DNA from: Gentiana macrophylla
Lineage: Eukaryota > Streptophyta > Magnoliopsida > Gentianales > Gentianaceae
Assembly: GCA_026214975.1 (NCBI GenBank)
Contig: CM047806.1
Coordinates: forward strand, 104,541,345-104,605,344
Reading direction: 5' to 3'
Length of the DNA: 64,000 nucleotides
Shown: piece by piece, positions 45,717-57,600 of the stretch
How the letters are laid out: each line of letters opens with the position of its first letter
How positions within the stretch are numbered: position 1 is the stretch's first letter
The notes under the pieces: model-generated
What the model was told of the DNA's origin: nothing
Database searches by the model: none
What the model saw: only the letters and a program-made list of their open reading frames with translations
Position numbers and translations under genes: made by a program

Positions 45717-46848
45717 CTAATCCTCGTCATAATAATCCTCCCAGTCATCTATAGGCTCAAAGCCGGGATGTGGTGTAGAATTCAAGGCAGCAATAGTAGA
45801 AGAGGAAGCTCGGTGACGTGAGGCAGTCCTAGGCGATAGGGTCGCAGGAGGAACTCCTAGAAAGTCTATAATTCTATCCATCTTGTGATGCAGACTCACA
45901 ATTTCTCTTGAGTGCTCCTTTAGCAAGGCTCTTTGAGTTCGAGGTGCTCCGTGGACCGGAGTACGCTCTCTCTCACTTCTTGCACCGACCCATCTTGGTA
46001 CTTTTGAAACTGACTGTGAACTGATTATCGTCTCAAGGTCTTCCCACTCATCACTAACCAGAACTGGAACCTTGTCTTCTATAGCAAACATGTCAATCAT
46101 AGGCCCATACGGCAACTGCTCGCGCTCAGATCTAGCGGCAAGCTTGTGAATGTGGCTATGCATCCGGACACCTATGTTGATTGTAGATCCTTGCTCCAGA
46201 TAGAACATCAACTCTGCCCTCTTCGGTGTGACAGACACCGTATGCTTGGTCGGTAGAAGGCGAGCACAAACAAATCTATTGACCACATTCCTATCCCAGG
46301 ATAGCTCGTTTTCCATGAAGATGGTGGGGGCTCCCACAGGATTGCGCCTCCATTGCACCCCAAAGTAATTAGCAATCATATCATTCGGGCCCATTGGTGG
46401 ATTGCGAACCCTGTAATGTGTGTTGATCCGCTCAATCGAAAAATCAATCTTGACCCCACGGACCAAAGCAAATGTTGCTGGGGTTATGCGAAAGATAAGC
46501 ATAAAAATCACTCACCAATATAGCATTGAACCGCGTCGGTGCCTCAGCCATATCCAAAATATCTTGCACCTGAAGGGCTCATGGCAAGATCAAACCGCAA
46601 TCGTCCAATTCCACTCCTCGTTCTCGGGCAACCGGTCTTTCGTTCCAATGCCCTCGAAATGATTCATATATTTCTAAAGAGTGAAATTGCTCAACCCCGT
46701 CTATCAAGGGGTTAGCATCTCCATAAACATACTGGTGACCACTTGGACGATGGACTATTCGGCTCACGCTTGGGACCCATCTGAATGATAACAGGTCGAT
46801 GATGGTCGATTCGAAAAAAAGGTATCCTTGGTAAACCAGCATGTACAC
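45717..46848 (-). pseudogene. Athila-B ORF3, putative plant transposon protein domain
   Basis: Two minus-strand pieces. The N-terminal one (46848-46579) has FRGHWNERPVARERGVELDD. After a break near 46550 a 264-codon piece follows (46511-45717) with ALVRGVKIDFSIERINTHYR, RNVVNRFVCARLLPTKHTVS, NIGVRMHSHIHKLA and an acidic C-terminus (WEDYYDED). The layout matches the Athila-A ORF3 central domain (VVRGVQVPFTPEVINAKYG), though overall identity looks low. Biochemical role unknown. It is the largest coding remnant in this element. Confidence 0.72.
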
Positions 46849-46859
46849 CCGATTTACCG
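46828..46859 (-). promoter_or_regulatory. Palindrome pair at the start of Athila-B ORF3
   Basis: TGGTAAACCAG at 46828 and CGATTTACCGG at 46849, 21 bp apart. The first lies inside the ORF3 start region and the second directly upstream of its ATG. Confidence 0.5.
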
Positions 46860-47807
46860 GCTTGACTTTTACTCAATTCTGACTGGGACAGTGCTTTGAT
46901 AATGGAAGAAGAAGAACTGGAGCAGCAACACTACTGATCAGCAACAGGAATGGCAAAATAGGTGTTTGGGTTGATGAAATAAAAGAAGAAGGTTTAATTT
47001 TGGTGGAAATATAGTGGTGATGGTGGTGGTGATGGGGCCGAAATTTGTAGAGGTAGAAGAAATGGAAATATTTTTGGTGATTTGAGAAGAAGATAGTTGG
47101 TGAAGATGATGAATAATGGTGGTGGAAGGGTGTTTAAATAGGAGAAATGGGTAGAAGGTGGAAGGATTTGGTGGGATAGTAGGTAAAGGAGTAATTAGGG
47201 TGAGGGATTTGAGGGGGTGATTGATGGGATTGAGGTGGAGTTATGGTGGAGTGTGGGAAAGGATGAAAAGGTGGAAAAGAGGGGAAATGGGACTATTTCT
47301 GCTGATTGGTAGGTTTCTGAGGCAACGTGTGCCCTTCACGTGTCTCTAAAAATTCTGCTTTTTAATCTGAAGTTCAGAATCTGAAAAAACCTAGCTCGGT
47401 AAACCGGAGGTAGCTCCCTGTTTACTGGGGCTTCTTTTCCCCAGATTTCTCTGTACTTCTCCTCTGCACACCTTACAATAACTTCCTGCTCAATCCTGAC
47501 CTCAAAAATCACTAGTCCTCACTCCCTTTTGTTGCTATTTCCGACTCAATCCTAACCTACTTCACTAGAATCCACAACGAGTAAAAAAAATCTTTCCAAC
47601 AACCATCAATTTCAAGCCTATGGGTGCGGTAGGATGAAAAAAAACTCGTCCCTTCATCCAGCTACTTTTATTCACTCATATTCTAACTAAGAGTTCAAGG
47701 GAATAGTTCTGAGTTTAAAGTCGTCAGCTCGACTTACCTTTGGACCTTCAATCAATCAATAGTCGGGGCCTAAACTCACCAAACTTGCATCTTCGAGGTT
47801 CCAACCA
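46860..47807 (-). other. Athila-B region between protease and ORF3
   Basis: About 950 bp where RT, RNase H and integrase would be expected. None of their motifs is present on either strand. On the minus strand a block GTCGAGCTGACGACTTTAAA near 47722-47745 resembles the conserved post-integrase block of Athila-A, so the deletion seems to join protease to the post-integrase spacer. A palindrome pair lies at 47397/47418. Confidence 0.55.
47397..47428 (-). promoter_or_regulatory. Palindrome pair upstream of Athila-B ORF3
   Basis: CGGTAAACCGG at 47397 and CTGTTTACTGG at 47418, 21 bp apart, equivalent in location to the 19.7-19.9 kb cluster of Athila-A. Confidence 0.55.
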
Positions 47808-48505
47808 TCATGCACTTCCCTTCTCGTCGGTCTTTATCCTCCAGGAGTGCCTTTTCACGGTTTTCCATATAAACTTTCTGAGCTCTCTTCCTAGCATGCT
47901 TCTCTCTCTTTGCTTGCGTACTAGGTTTACCTCTGCATCGAGATTTAAACTTATGCCCAAGGATTCCACATTTTCCACTTTAAGCTTTAATCCGTCAGTA
48001 CGCAATACGGAAGGACTAGCTTCCGTGAGTGCCTTGTTGTGGTCCTTCTCTTCGTGCTCTCTCAGCATTAATCTCATGAATTCCTGCTCAACGGTTCCTA
48101 CTACAACCTCTCGTTGCCTATGCCCTTCCTTCTCTATCTCTATGATTTCTACTTTCCCTGAATCATAAGTCATCTTGCAACTTTCCGGCTTATTATCTTG
48201 GGGTCCTAAGATTTTGAAAGATACTACATCATTGTTCGATCTTAATGTGATTTCCCCATTACCAAAGTCCATGATTGCTCTGCTTGTTGCAAAGAAAGGT
48301 CTACTTAAAAACTGGGGTACTTGGGTCCTCTGGTACGACTATAACCATGAAATCAATTGGAAAAGTGAACCCTCCTGCCTTTATCGTGCACTTCCTCAGC
48401 AGACCGGCATGCATATCTCTAGTCCTATCAACAAAGGTCATAGTTCTGGTTTGATTCATAATGACCGGAAGCTTAATCTTTTGGCAGATGGATAGAGGTA
48501 GAATG
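47808..48505 (-). pseudogene. pol: Athila-B protease, C-terminal part
   Basis: Minus-strand frames 48606-48301 (from the solo-LTR edge at 48505) and 48272-47808. The first has LPLSICQKIKLPV and IKAGGFTFPIDFMVIVVPED. After a frameshift in a T run near 48300 come RPFFATSRAIMDFGNGEI and TLRSNNDVVSFK. This is the retropepsin body with an (I/L)xRPF signature. The second frame then runs on as a charged linker. The active-site Asp part lies beyond the solo LTR at 50197-50230. Confidence 0.78.
48501..48505. repeat. TSD of the solo LTR (left)
   Basis: GAATG, repeated at 50197-50201. Confidence 0.85.
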
Positions 48506-50196
48506 TGTTGGTCCCTTGAAAAGGCTTTGGTTAAGTTTAGAGGGGGGAGGGGGTGAATAAACTTAACACTTAAAACTTTTGGAGTTAACAAACTCAAGCA
48601 ACTCAAGAGACTCTTGACACTCGATAGTCTGTGACTATTGACTTTCTTGAATTTGTTTGCGTGAATATATTTAAATTAAGCCTTATTACTTGTTGTTAAA
48701 ATATGATACCAAGTATTAGATACTCAGTAGTGTATGTGTGTGATTCAGTCGCTAGTTCAGTAGGTTAATGTGTTAAATATACTAAGTGCAGAAAGTAAAT
48801 GCAAAAAGTAAGTAGGCAATTTTATAGTGGTTCTAGGTGGTGTAATCATGTCAGTCCACTCTTCTCCTATGATGTTGGAGGTAATTCACTAGAGATTTTG
48901 AGGTGCTTGATTACAAAAATCCCTAAGTTGCTTGTCCTTCACCAATAACTATGGCTTCACAAAGCGAACACTTGGAGCAGTAGGATTCTTTGCTCCAAAG
49001 TCTTCCACTGGTCCTTGAAGGGTAGGATTGCCTCTTCACCGGCTCCACCACAAACAACGATCCTTGACACCCAAAGATGCTTCACTTGTCTTCAGTAGAT
49101 TTCTTATAAAAGAAAGATTGAATCAAGTAAGTGATTCAGCTTTCAGAAGCTTGATCAGGATGATATGATCACCAGCTTGGGGTCTTCAAGTGTGTAAACT
49201 TGAAGTAGCTTAAAAGTAGATTACACTTGAAGAAGTTTACTGGATCAGGAGCTTTATGCTCAGTAGGATCAGCAGGGTGATTCTTAGATAGAAATCTGAT
49301 AGTTCAAGATTGATCCTTAATTTTCATCAATGTTCATCACTTGTATCTGAATTTGAAGTCCTCTATTTATAGGTAGGAATCCTAGTGACTTATGTTTGAA
49401 ATTCAAACATAGCCGTTTCAGATTTGTCCCATTTGACTTGCTTTTCATCACTATTCATAGTAATCGACATCGCCGTATCGCGTTTTGATGATTTTCGATC
49501 TGTCCACCCTTTGACTTGTATCCATTGGATAAAGCTCGCATTTCTTTCAACGTCCATTTAATCTTAACCATTGATTTGTTTGATAAAATCAGAGGTTGTT
49601 AGCTGTCCTTATCCTTGTATTCTTCCAATGTAACCTTTGAATAATTCGAGGTATATATCAGCTGGTTCTTATGAGTATTAGTCTCATTGAAGTATATATA
49701 TCGATCAATTTGTTCCAAGATTCTTTGTGTTTATAAAAACACTTGGTGACTTCTCTTATATCTAACTTTTATTGTGAAGTTAGATTACACCATTTTGAAT
49801 ATAACTAAGTTCCAATCACCACTTAACTTGTGGAACTTAGACCTTGTACACAAGGTATATGTAATCACTTTAGGTCATCATTGACTTCCCTAAATTCTGA
49901 TTCCATATCCTTGACTTTAAATACTAAGTTTGATCCCTTAGCCTTCAATAACTGAGTTTGAACACTCAGCCTTCAGTCTTCAGCAGGTTCCTATACTAGT
50001 CTACTGACTCAGGTACCCTACTGATCTAGACAAGTCTGCTGATGAAAGTCAGCTGACCTTTTACAGTGCTTGTTTGATCAAACCAATACAAGATCAAACT
50101 CTAATAAGCCTATACATTTGATCTAGACATCTTTTTGCCTTTGCTCTATAACGACTAGTCTGGCACTCATCACTAAAACTTAAAATAAGTCCAGCA
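48506..50196. mobile_element. Solo LTR, 1691 bp, inside Athila-B protease
   Basis: Bounded by TGTTGG...CCAGCA with a perfect 5-bp GAATG duplication on both sides, and no internal coding region, primer site or second LTR. These are the marks of a solo LTR left by LTR-LTR recombination. It contains AGAGGGGGGAGGGGGTGAAT near its left end. Removing it would bring the protease active-site codons next to the LPLSICQK coding region. Orientation and family are not determined. Confidence 0.82.
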
Positions 50197-50944
50197 GAAT
50201 GTTACAAGTTGAACCGGAATCGTAAAGGCCTTAACCTCTGGATATACCATTGATAGAAATTGGGAGTCGAAGCGTTCAGGGGTCTCTTAACTTTTCTAAC
50301 GTGTAAGAATCCGGGTAATCCTCGAGACCGAGAACATAGTGTCGGATCCTCCTCCGGATCATTGGAGTCGTGAGTCGGACGATATATCAATTAGCTCGAT
50401 AGGAAACGTACATGGTCGATAAGTCGCATACTCCTTCAGGTTTTCCTCGGCTTCCTATTTAAGTGTTTCAGTCTCCTCCTCCACGCGCTTCTTGTCAACT
50501 TTATATTGCTCTCTGGCTTCTAATCCAGGATACATAGAGATTGGTTTGATGTTCAGCACAGTACGAGGCGTTGCGTTCGACTCGTCTAGACTTATTCGCT
50601 TTTGCTTGGCTGAATTTCTGAAGTGTCCTGATACTCCTGCAAAAGAGACAAAATATAAAAAAAAAATTAGCAACTCCCGCTTCAGTTGAGGGTGAGCCCA
50701 ACAGTTGCGGACCTACTAACCAAAATCAACTGGGAATAACACACAAAAATAAAGGCCGTTCGAATTCGATTTTACGGGTCTCGGTAAAAGAAGGTAAGCC
50801 CAGTAAACCGGACCTATAATCTCTTATTCGATGATTGACAGTGCGAGTTTGATCCGGGGCGACTCAAGACTCAAAAGAAAATAAAATAAATAAAAGCGAC
50901 TTCTCAATCAGAATTAAAACATTTATCCTTAAAATTGGCCAGTG
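50197..50944 (-). pseudogene. Athila-B protease active site and gag remnant
   Basis: On the minus strand YDSGSTCNIL is encoded at about 50225-50195, the aspartic protease active site (D-S-G). Upstream only short frames remain: 50390-50202, and 50673-50455, which is rich in Lys, Arg and Glu. I recognise no Gag core or zinc knuckle, so gag appears deleted or badly decayed. Confidence 0.6.
50782..50811 (-). promoter_or_regulatory. Palindrome pair in the Athila-B leader
   Basis: CGGTAAAAGAA (half-degraded) at 50782 and CAGTAAACCGG at 50801, 19 bp apart, between the primer site and the coding remnants. Confidence 0.45.
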
Positions 50945-50962
50945 TCCCTGGCAACGGCGCCA
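50945..50962 (-). promoter_or_regulatory. Primer-binding site of Athila-B
   Basis: On the minus strand TGGCGCCGTTGCCAGGGA, one base different from the Athila-A site, 7 bp inside the right LTR. Confidence 0.85.
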
Positions 50963-50969
50963 AAAATCT

Positions 50970-52389
50970 TGATCGCGTGTAAGTCACCAACGTCGATATT
51001 ACTAGCAAGAATACTAGGTACATCGTAGTATAGAAAGGGCAACTCAAGGTCGATCCCACAGAGACAATGCAACTTTAAGTATAAACGATTCTAACCTAAT
51101 TAAGAAGACACATATAGGTGGTCATTGACCTACAATAAACATGAAAGAAACTTGGTATTCCTCCCCCTCTTCCCACCGATCTACTAACTTGGATTAGTTA
51201 ATCTTTATATTTACTTCCCTACATAATTTTCCTTAAATTAATCGAGCGAGCTTTTAATTTAGTTTTAAGCTACGGTGCAACTCTAACCCTATCTATTCCG
51301 ACCATGGTTGTAGACAATTTATCGCAAGCTACACTCATTAATTGGTCCGTAATAGCCTATACGCATAAAGAACTAGAATTTACGATATCGGCGCTAACTC
51401 ATACCGCTTAACCGCTAGACAAATTGCCGACACCGATCGAAGACGTTCTAGGGTCCATCAAGACTATGTCCTAACTAACACTTCACCTTGCAAGTTCTTC
51501 ATGTTAATTTACGAGTACAATAAGCGATTGGCGGATCTAACCTCATTGTTAATTTAACTTTTGTCGATCAACGTGGTGACGTGAATCCTTGATTAAGTTT
51601 CTAAATTTTGCCTCAGTAAACCGGTATAGACCGCCGGTTTACCGGGGTCAGTTTTTCTTAATTCAGGATCTACATTGCTCCAATACGATTAATCTAAGTA
51701 AATCATAGGGTTGTGAAACATGCAGATTAACTAAAACACATAAATACGAACAGATCTACCATATTGAAGACAAAAGGCGTTCAAAGCTTCATACCTTCAA
51801 CAATGGAGATCTAGCTCAATCCACTCAAGCTAGAGATGGTGAGGGAGGGAAGGAGCAGAAAATAACTCCTCAAAAGTTTAGAATAATTTTATTTCATCAA
51901 ATTGTATAATGTATTATGCAAAACTTATGAAGAACTATGTAATGTCAGTTGATGCGGCTTTATATAGATACAATAGCTGACTTATGACTCATAGAAACCC
52001 TAACCGATCTAGTAGATGCTGGCAGAATCAATTTCATGTCTCCCAAGGCTCTTGGTGTACCGGCCCTAGCCCACGGTAAACCGGGCTCACTTTTCTTCTT
52101 TTTCTTCAGCGGGTCCCTTCTTGGATTCTTTACTTGGCCCAACATGCTTCATATGATTCAGATCCATTCTCCAATGCTCCAGATTCGGTACATCCTGTAA
52201 AACACTTAAAATGAGGCAAAACAGTACCAAACCTTCGGGAAAATAACAAGATGCAGAATTACGTTCCTAGAAACATACACATAGAATTTAACACATATTC
52301 CATGTAATAACGAGCCTATCAATCCTATATTTGATCAGAATTCGGGGTGAATAAAGGTATAATTAATGGTACCATTTAAAGCGATATCG
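50970..52389 (-). repeat. 5' LTR of Athila-B
   Basis: Matches 43065-44494. It starts TGATCGC on the plus strand (CA end on the minus strand). Palindrome pairs at 51614/51635 and 52053/52074. Confidence 0.88.
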
Positions 52390-52844
52390 GTCGCGTGTGT
52401 GCGTGTAATATGTATGTGTGTGTGTGTTCATATGGGTGCGGACAGTAGGGCTGGCGGCGTGAGAGGGGTATACAAGCGACGTGTGATGGGCATGTGGTGG
52501 GCAAGCGTCGTACGACATCGTGCGGAAGGTGTGCGCTGTATAGGCGTCATGCAGGCGGACAGATGGACGCACATATAACCAATGAGGGGAAACTTCCAAT
52601 TTTAGTTCAAAAAAAAACACTACTATTTGCATGGTGTGTTTTATTTGCCCCCTCGCCCCCCCCCCCCCCCCCCTTATTTTTTTTATTTTGACGTATCACA
52701 GTACAACCATACCCTATATTTTGCGTCCACCACTGCAAAAAGGTAGCAGGCGTGCGGTGGGTGTGTGGTGCACGGGCGTCGTATGGACGGTAGATGGGCA
52801 TACATGTGGCGTGCCGTGCGCATGTGTGTGTGTTTTAATGCATA
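52390..52844 (-). repeat. Lectin-array spacer, continued after Athila-B
   Basis: Same GC-rich CGTGCGG-type block, C homopolymer (near 52657-52673) and GGGCATACATGTGGC phrase as in the other units. No coding part. Confidence 0.75.
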
Positions 52845-52899
52845 TCTATATATAATATATAGACGAGTGTTTTTAATCCAATTACCCGCTAATTAAACC

Positions 52900-53545
52900 C
52901 CATACCCGTAATGTGACCCGGCCCCTACCCAAATAAACACGTTTAAATAAATAAAAAAATCCTCCATCATCAATGAATTAATGTTTCCAAAATCATTATT
53001 TAATAAATTAAAAAAACAACACGTTTAAATAAATAAATAAAACCGCCAGCCGGCCCCTACCCAAAATAAACACGTATAAATAAATATGAAAATCCTCCAG
53101 CATCAATCAATTAATGTTTCCAAAATCTCAATATTTTCCTCAAAAAAAAAAAATCAAAACAAATCTCAGTATTTAATAAATTAAAAAAAACTACCACACG
53201 TTTAAATAAATAAATAAAAAACCGCCAGCCGGCCCTTACTCAAAATAAACACGTACAAATAAATAAAAATAACCTCCCGCATCAATGAATTAATGTTTCC
53301 AAAATCTAATATTTTCCCCCAAAAAAAACGCAATATTTAATAAATTAAAAAAAAAAACCAAACGCTTAAATAAATAAATAAAAACCGCCAGCATCATTCA
53401 ATTAAATTGACACCACATTTCCACGCCCTCCCCCCAATTACCGGTAATTACCCAATTACCCGCCAGCATCATTCAATTAAATTGACTTCACATTTCCACG
53501 GTCGGTGAAGGGTTTTAACCCAATTACCCGGTAATTACCCAATTA
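52900..53545. repeat. Degenerate tandem repeats, about 130-170 bp units
   Basis: Three to four imperfect units each contain ATGTTTCCAAAAT, AATAAATTAAAAAA, ACGTTTAAATAAATAAAT and CCGCCAGCCGGCCC followed by CCAAAATAAACACGT. Units differ in length by A-rich insertions. The last part changes to CCCAATTACCCG repeats. Confidence 0.7.
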
Positions 53546-54194
53546 AACCCAACCCATATCCGTGTCCAATGTAGAAGAAAAATAAAAGGTCCCAATAATG
53601 CAATCACACATTAATGTCTGCAATTAGTAAGAAATAATTCTGGCGATCAATTTCAAAATGTGTCCTAAAATTACGCCCCAGAATCTTTCAATCCGTTTAT
53701 TGTATTTCAAATTTCAAAAAAAAAATTCAATATAAACCTTTGGCCTCAACTCAAATTTATAGATGTCTCATGATTATTTAAGAGACGTCGATTGTGCAGA
53801 CCCTTTAATTTTTTTATTTTTCCTTTCTGAACAGCTTTTCCGACTAACTCTTAATGTGAAGAACCGTGAAAATTTGTGTGAGGGAATGTGGCTTATAGGT
53901 TGATAAGAACATTTCCATTTTCTGAAAATGCTTTCCTTTTATCAAAAGTATGTTCTTGGTTCTACATTTTTTTATTCATTTATTCATTATTTTTCATATC
54001 TGCAAAGAGTTTTGTACCAGTGAATATGTTTTGTTGAGATAGAGCGACAGATACAACAATAGCACATTTTTGCCATCGTATTTCATTTTTGATTTGATTA
54101 GACGTTTTTCTTGCTGGACCATCGAATTTTGATTTTCCCTTATTCTTGCTATGATTCTTTCTAATTGTCTATGTGAACCAGGAAGTTGATTCCT

Positions 54195-54660
54195 TTTGGG
54201 CGATTACATCCGTCATCTTGCGGGAACTCGATTCCTATTCAAGGCTTCAATATTCATTTTAGGTCTTATTGAAATTTTCTCCTCTGCACCATACGGGTGC
54301 GACTATGTGTTTTGGTAAAAGTTTTGAATTTTGATTTTAGGCAGGAAGATCAAAATTGGTTGATCTCTTTGAGAACTTTTGTTCTATCGTTTTTGTTTTT
54401 GTTTATTAGATCTTCACAATTGGTCGATTACATCTGTCATCTTGCTGGATTTCAATTCCTATTAAAGGCTTCAATATTCATTTTAGGTCTTATTGAATTT
54501 TTCTCCTTTGTACCATACGGGGTGCGAGTATGTGTTTTGAAAAGAAAAAAAATTTGAATTTTTATTTTAGTTAGGAAGAGCAAAACCGGTTGATCTATTT
54601 CGATAACTTTTGTTCTAACAAATTTTTTTTCTTTTAATGTTTTTCAGATCTTCACAATCT
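54195..54660 (+). repeat. Tandem duplication resembling a 5' UTR intron region
   Basis: Two units of about 230 bp: GATTACATCCGTCATCTTGC at 54204 and GATTACATCTGTCATCTTGC at 54424, both continuing with GGCTTCAATATTCATTTTAG and ending near TAGATCTTCACAAT or CAGATCTTCACAAT. The second ends at a good acceptor-like TTTTTCAG, followed by a short ATG-containing stretch (ATGGCAATGGTGTCTG) and GTAGGTG, a donor-like site. This looks like the 5' end of a captured or dead gene. Confidence 0.45.
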
Positions 54661-56149
54661 CCATTGATGGCAATGGTGTCTGGTAGGTGTATTTGTCTAA
54701 TTTACCATATTACAGTTGTGTATAACGGATAGATCTTTGAATAATTGTTAAAAAGTATTTCAAACTGAGTATTTTCATTTTGATTCTGATTTAGAGTTGT
54801 CCAAGACGATTGGAATACCACTTTCATAGAGGTTTTTCTTTCTGGGTATTTTTATTGTATTTTCTATGTAGCTTTGGTGCAACAACAGTATTTGCTATGT
54901 AAGGTTGGTTTCTGAGATTTTGTAAATGGATGCTACTTTCAAATGCCTCATATTTTCTGGACCTGTAGTGGGATATATATAATGGTGAATTTGATTTCTT
55001 TAATGACTCATTTTTTAGGGGAATTCGTTAATAAATTTATTGATTAATTAATTTCTTCATTGCTCTGATTGGATAATGATTTGTATTTTGTTATATAATG
55101 ATCATGGTGTGAGTTGATTGATATGCTTTCCGTGTTTTCGTTTTATTTCTTCGGCAACGATGAGAACAAATTAAAGATTATTGACAACAATTCAGTGCCA
55201 GAAGTTCTGAAAGTAACATAAGTTTTGGTAAGCAGATTAATACTGTCAACATCCTAAGAATGCGGCACCTGCTTCAACTCTCCTATATATGCAGTGAGAC
55301 TTGAAGTGACGTACACTTTTATTTTATTGTACACTATGCCTGTGAGGTTCTTATGTGCTAAAAGCTTTATGTTTCTTTCAACAAAAGATTCTAGGTTATC
55401 ATGTATTGAATATCTATGGTTTTCAAATTTCTCATTTTTTTTAAACAAAAGATGATAGGTTGTCATGTATTAAATATCTATGGTTTTTAAGTTTCTCATG
55501 ATTTGTATGTGCCCTTTAAAGGGCTGAATTCATGTTTGTTTGAATCAAAGGCACTATTATAGCCCATTGATATTGATATTGGAAAAGTATGGATCGCCTA
55601 GACGATTTAATGCCCGGTATCACCCTGACCTTTTCTTGCTTTGACACTAAACTTGAAGGTTTGTAACCTGATTTGGCAGCATTGATAAAGGAAAAACATG
55701 TTTTGAACCCAAAGTTCATATATTGGTCACGAAAGGGTCCTTTTTATGATGGTGTAATGTTTGTTATGATGTTTACCTCATATATTGCCCTTTTGTGATT
55801 CAGTTTCATATCTTCTTGAAATTAGTAATCTTTTCCCTCTTTGTGATGCTATTAGTTCCACAATATGAGGCAGTCGCTGAAAATGCCAAACGATCTCTTT
55901 ATAAACCTTTATACTAGATAAGTTTTCAGTATAATAATAATCTAAACAAGTACATTGATGAAGTAAAACATGTTTAGCCTTAAGATTCATTATTTTAAGG
56001 TTCATTGTATATCCTTCAATATCACATAAAGGGATTTAGTGAATTCAAACCTCTACCTCTTTGGACTTTGATGCAAATCGGGAAACATTGTTGTAATGAA
56101 CTCAGACTGTAAAATAGTATAAAATGCATTTGAAATTGGATTTTAGTTA

Positions 56150-56430
56150 TTCCAGAGACACGGGAAATATTTTGTAATCAATTGAAAATATTTTGTGATA
56201 AATAGGAAATATTCCTGGAAAATCATGTTGTGTGAATCCGTACTAATAAATAAATAATTTAAAAAACATGCAAATCTTTCCATTGACGTATCCTAGAGAC
56301 AAGGGAAATATTTTGTAATCAATAGGAAATATTCCCGGAAAATCCTATTGTGCGAATATATCCGTACTAATAAATGAATGAAAATAAAAAAAAACACGCG
56401 AATCTTTTGATGAACGTATTCTACTCACAC
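56150..56430. repeat. Diverged tandem duplication, about 130-140 bp
   Basis: GAAATATTTTGTAATCAAT...GGAAAATC and CCGTACTAATAAAT occur twice in the same order (about 56167-56250 and 56303-56380). A third partial start is near 56430. Confidence 0.6.
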
Positions 56431-57284
56431 AAGAAATATTTTGCATTTATGGCGTTTATATTACAATCGCACTATATATGTACTACCTCTGTAATCATAT
56501 CAATCAATGGAATCAAATGATTATTTGTTCATGAGTATAAAAGAAGAAAAAAACCACAAACATTTGCAGAAATACTTGATTAATTTGATATGCTCTGGTG
56601 AAAGTGATTGGGATTTCTTGCAATTTCCATGGGATTTTGGGGAGAGATTTCATTTTCAGAATCATATTACGCGGCATTAATTGATCATTTTTTCCCCTCT
56701 CGCGGATTATTGTGATACTTTTAAACCATAGCACTCTTTACTTATTTTCTAACACGTTTTTTATTCTGTGGCGGACAGGTTAGGTAGAGCTTCATCAGAT
56801 CAATTGGATGTCTGCAAGAAGTTCACCACCTTCTACTTTTGGTTTTTCAGATTGATTGAATATTGATTAAACTATACGCTTTTGTGTATATACTTTTTAT
56901 GCTTTTATGATTTTATATATCTTTAGGTTGATCTATCTTTTATTTGACAAATGGTTGCTGACAGGCTAAGTTATAAAGCTGTAATTTTTAGGCTAAGTTA
57001 GAGAGCACTAAAGTTGGGTTGGGGAGGGGGAGGAGGTGTGAATTTGGTATCAAATTGACATACATGTTGTGAGTGACAATGAAAACTACAATACTATAAA
57101 GGAATGATTGGAGCATGGTCAATTTGACACAACGGGTGACATTACCTAACGTATCATCCTTAATTTAGATGTGTTCACATCAAAATTGAGGGTGAGAGAT
57201 TAGGTTGTGTGTCAAATTGATTGTGTGTCTATCATTGCTCAGCATTATATATTTTTCATTCTTCACAAGAAAGAAAGAAAAGAA

Positions 57285-57600
57285 AAAAGTGAAGTCGGGT
57301 TTATCAAGGATGAGTTCCACGTAATCAGATCGTATATTTCGGGTATTGTCATCCTCTGATTGAGATTTGTAATTTAGATGATCAAATAAAACAAACCCAC
57401 CTTCTAACGTAATCAGATCATATATTTCGGATATTGTCATCCTCTGATTGAGATTCAAAATTTAGATGATCAAATAAAACAAACCCACCTTCTACGTCAC
57501 AAATATAAGAAAGAAAGAAAAGAAAATAAGTGAAGTCGGATTTATCAAGAAATGAGTTAGTTTCACGTAATCAGGTCGTATCTTTTGGGTATTGTTTTAC
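57285..57600. repeat. Tandem repeats, about 100 bp unit
   Basis: CGTAATCAGATCGTATATTT, followed by CATCCTCTGATTGAGATT and GATGATCAAATAAAACAAAC, occurs near 57319 and 57409. A third partial copy starts near 57567. GTGAAGTCGG.TTTATCAA occurs on both sides. Confidence 0.65.

Larger units (their letters stand above)
43065..52389 (-). mobile_element. Athila-like element Athila-B, minus strand, lacking RT-integrase
   Basis: Two LTRs of about 1.42 kb (43065-44494, 50970-52389). The primer site (50945-50962) lies inside the right LTR on the minus strand, so it reads leftward. It keeps a protease and an Athila-type ORF3 but has no RT, RNase H or integrase, so it is non-autonomous. A solo LTR is inserted in the protease gene. 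It sits in the spacer of the lectin array; sibling spacers show the uninterrupted target. The TSD is imperfect (GCGCG left, TCGCG right). Confidence 0.88.

Noticed and set aside
52900..53545. Regularly spaced repeats considered as a CRISPR array
   Set aside because: Eukaryotic context, long degenerate units of uneven length, no short conserved direct repeat with unique spacers.
55254..57458. Several 67-92 codon minus-strand ORFs
   Set aside because: Low-complexity composition, no domain, and they lie across tandemly repeated A+T-rich DNA.
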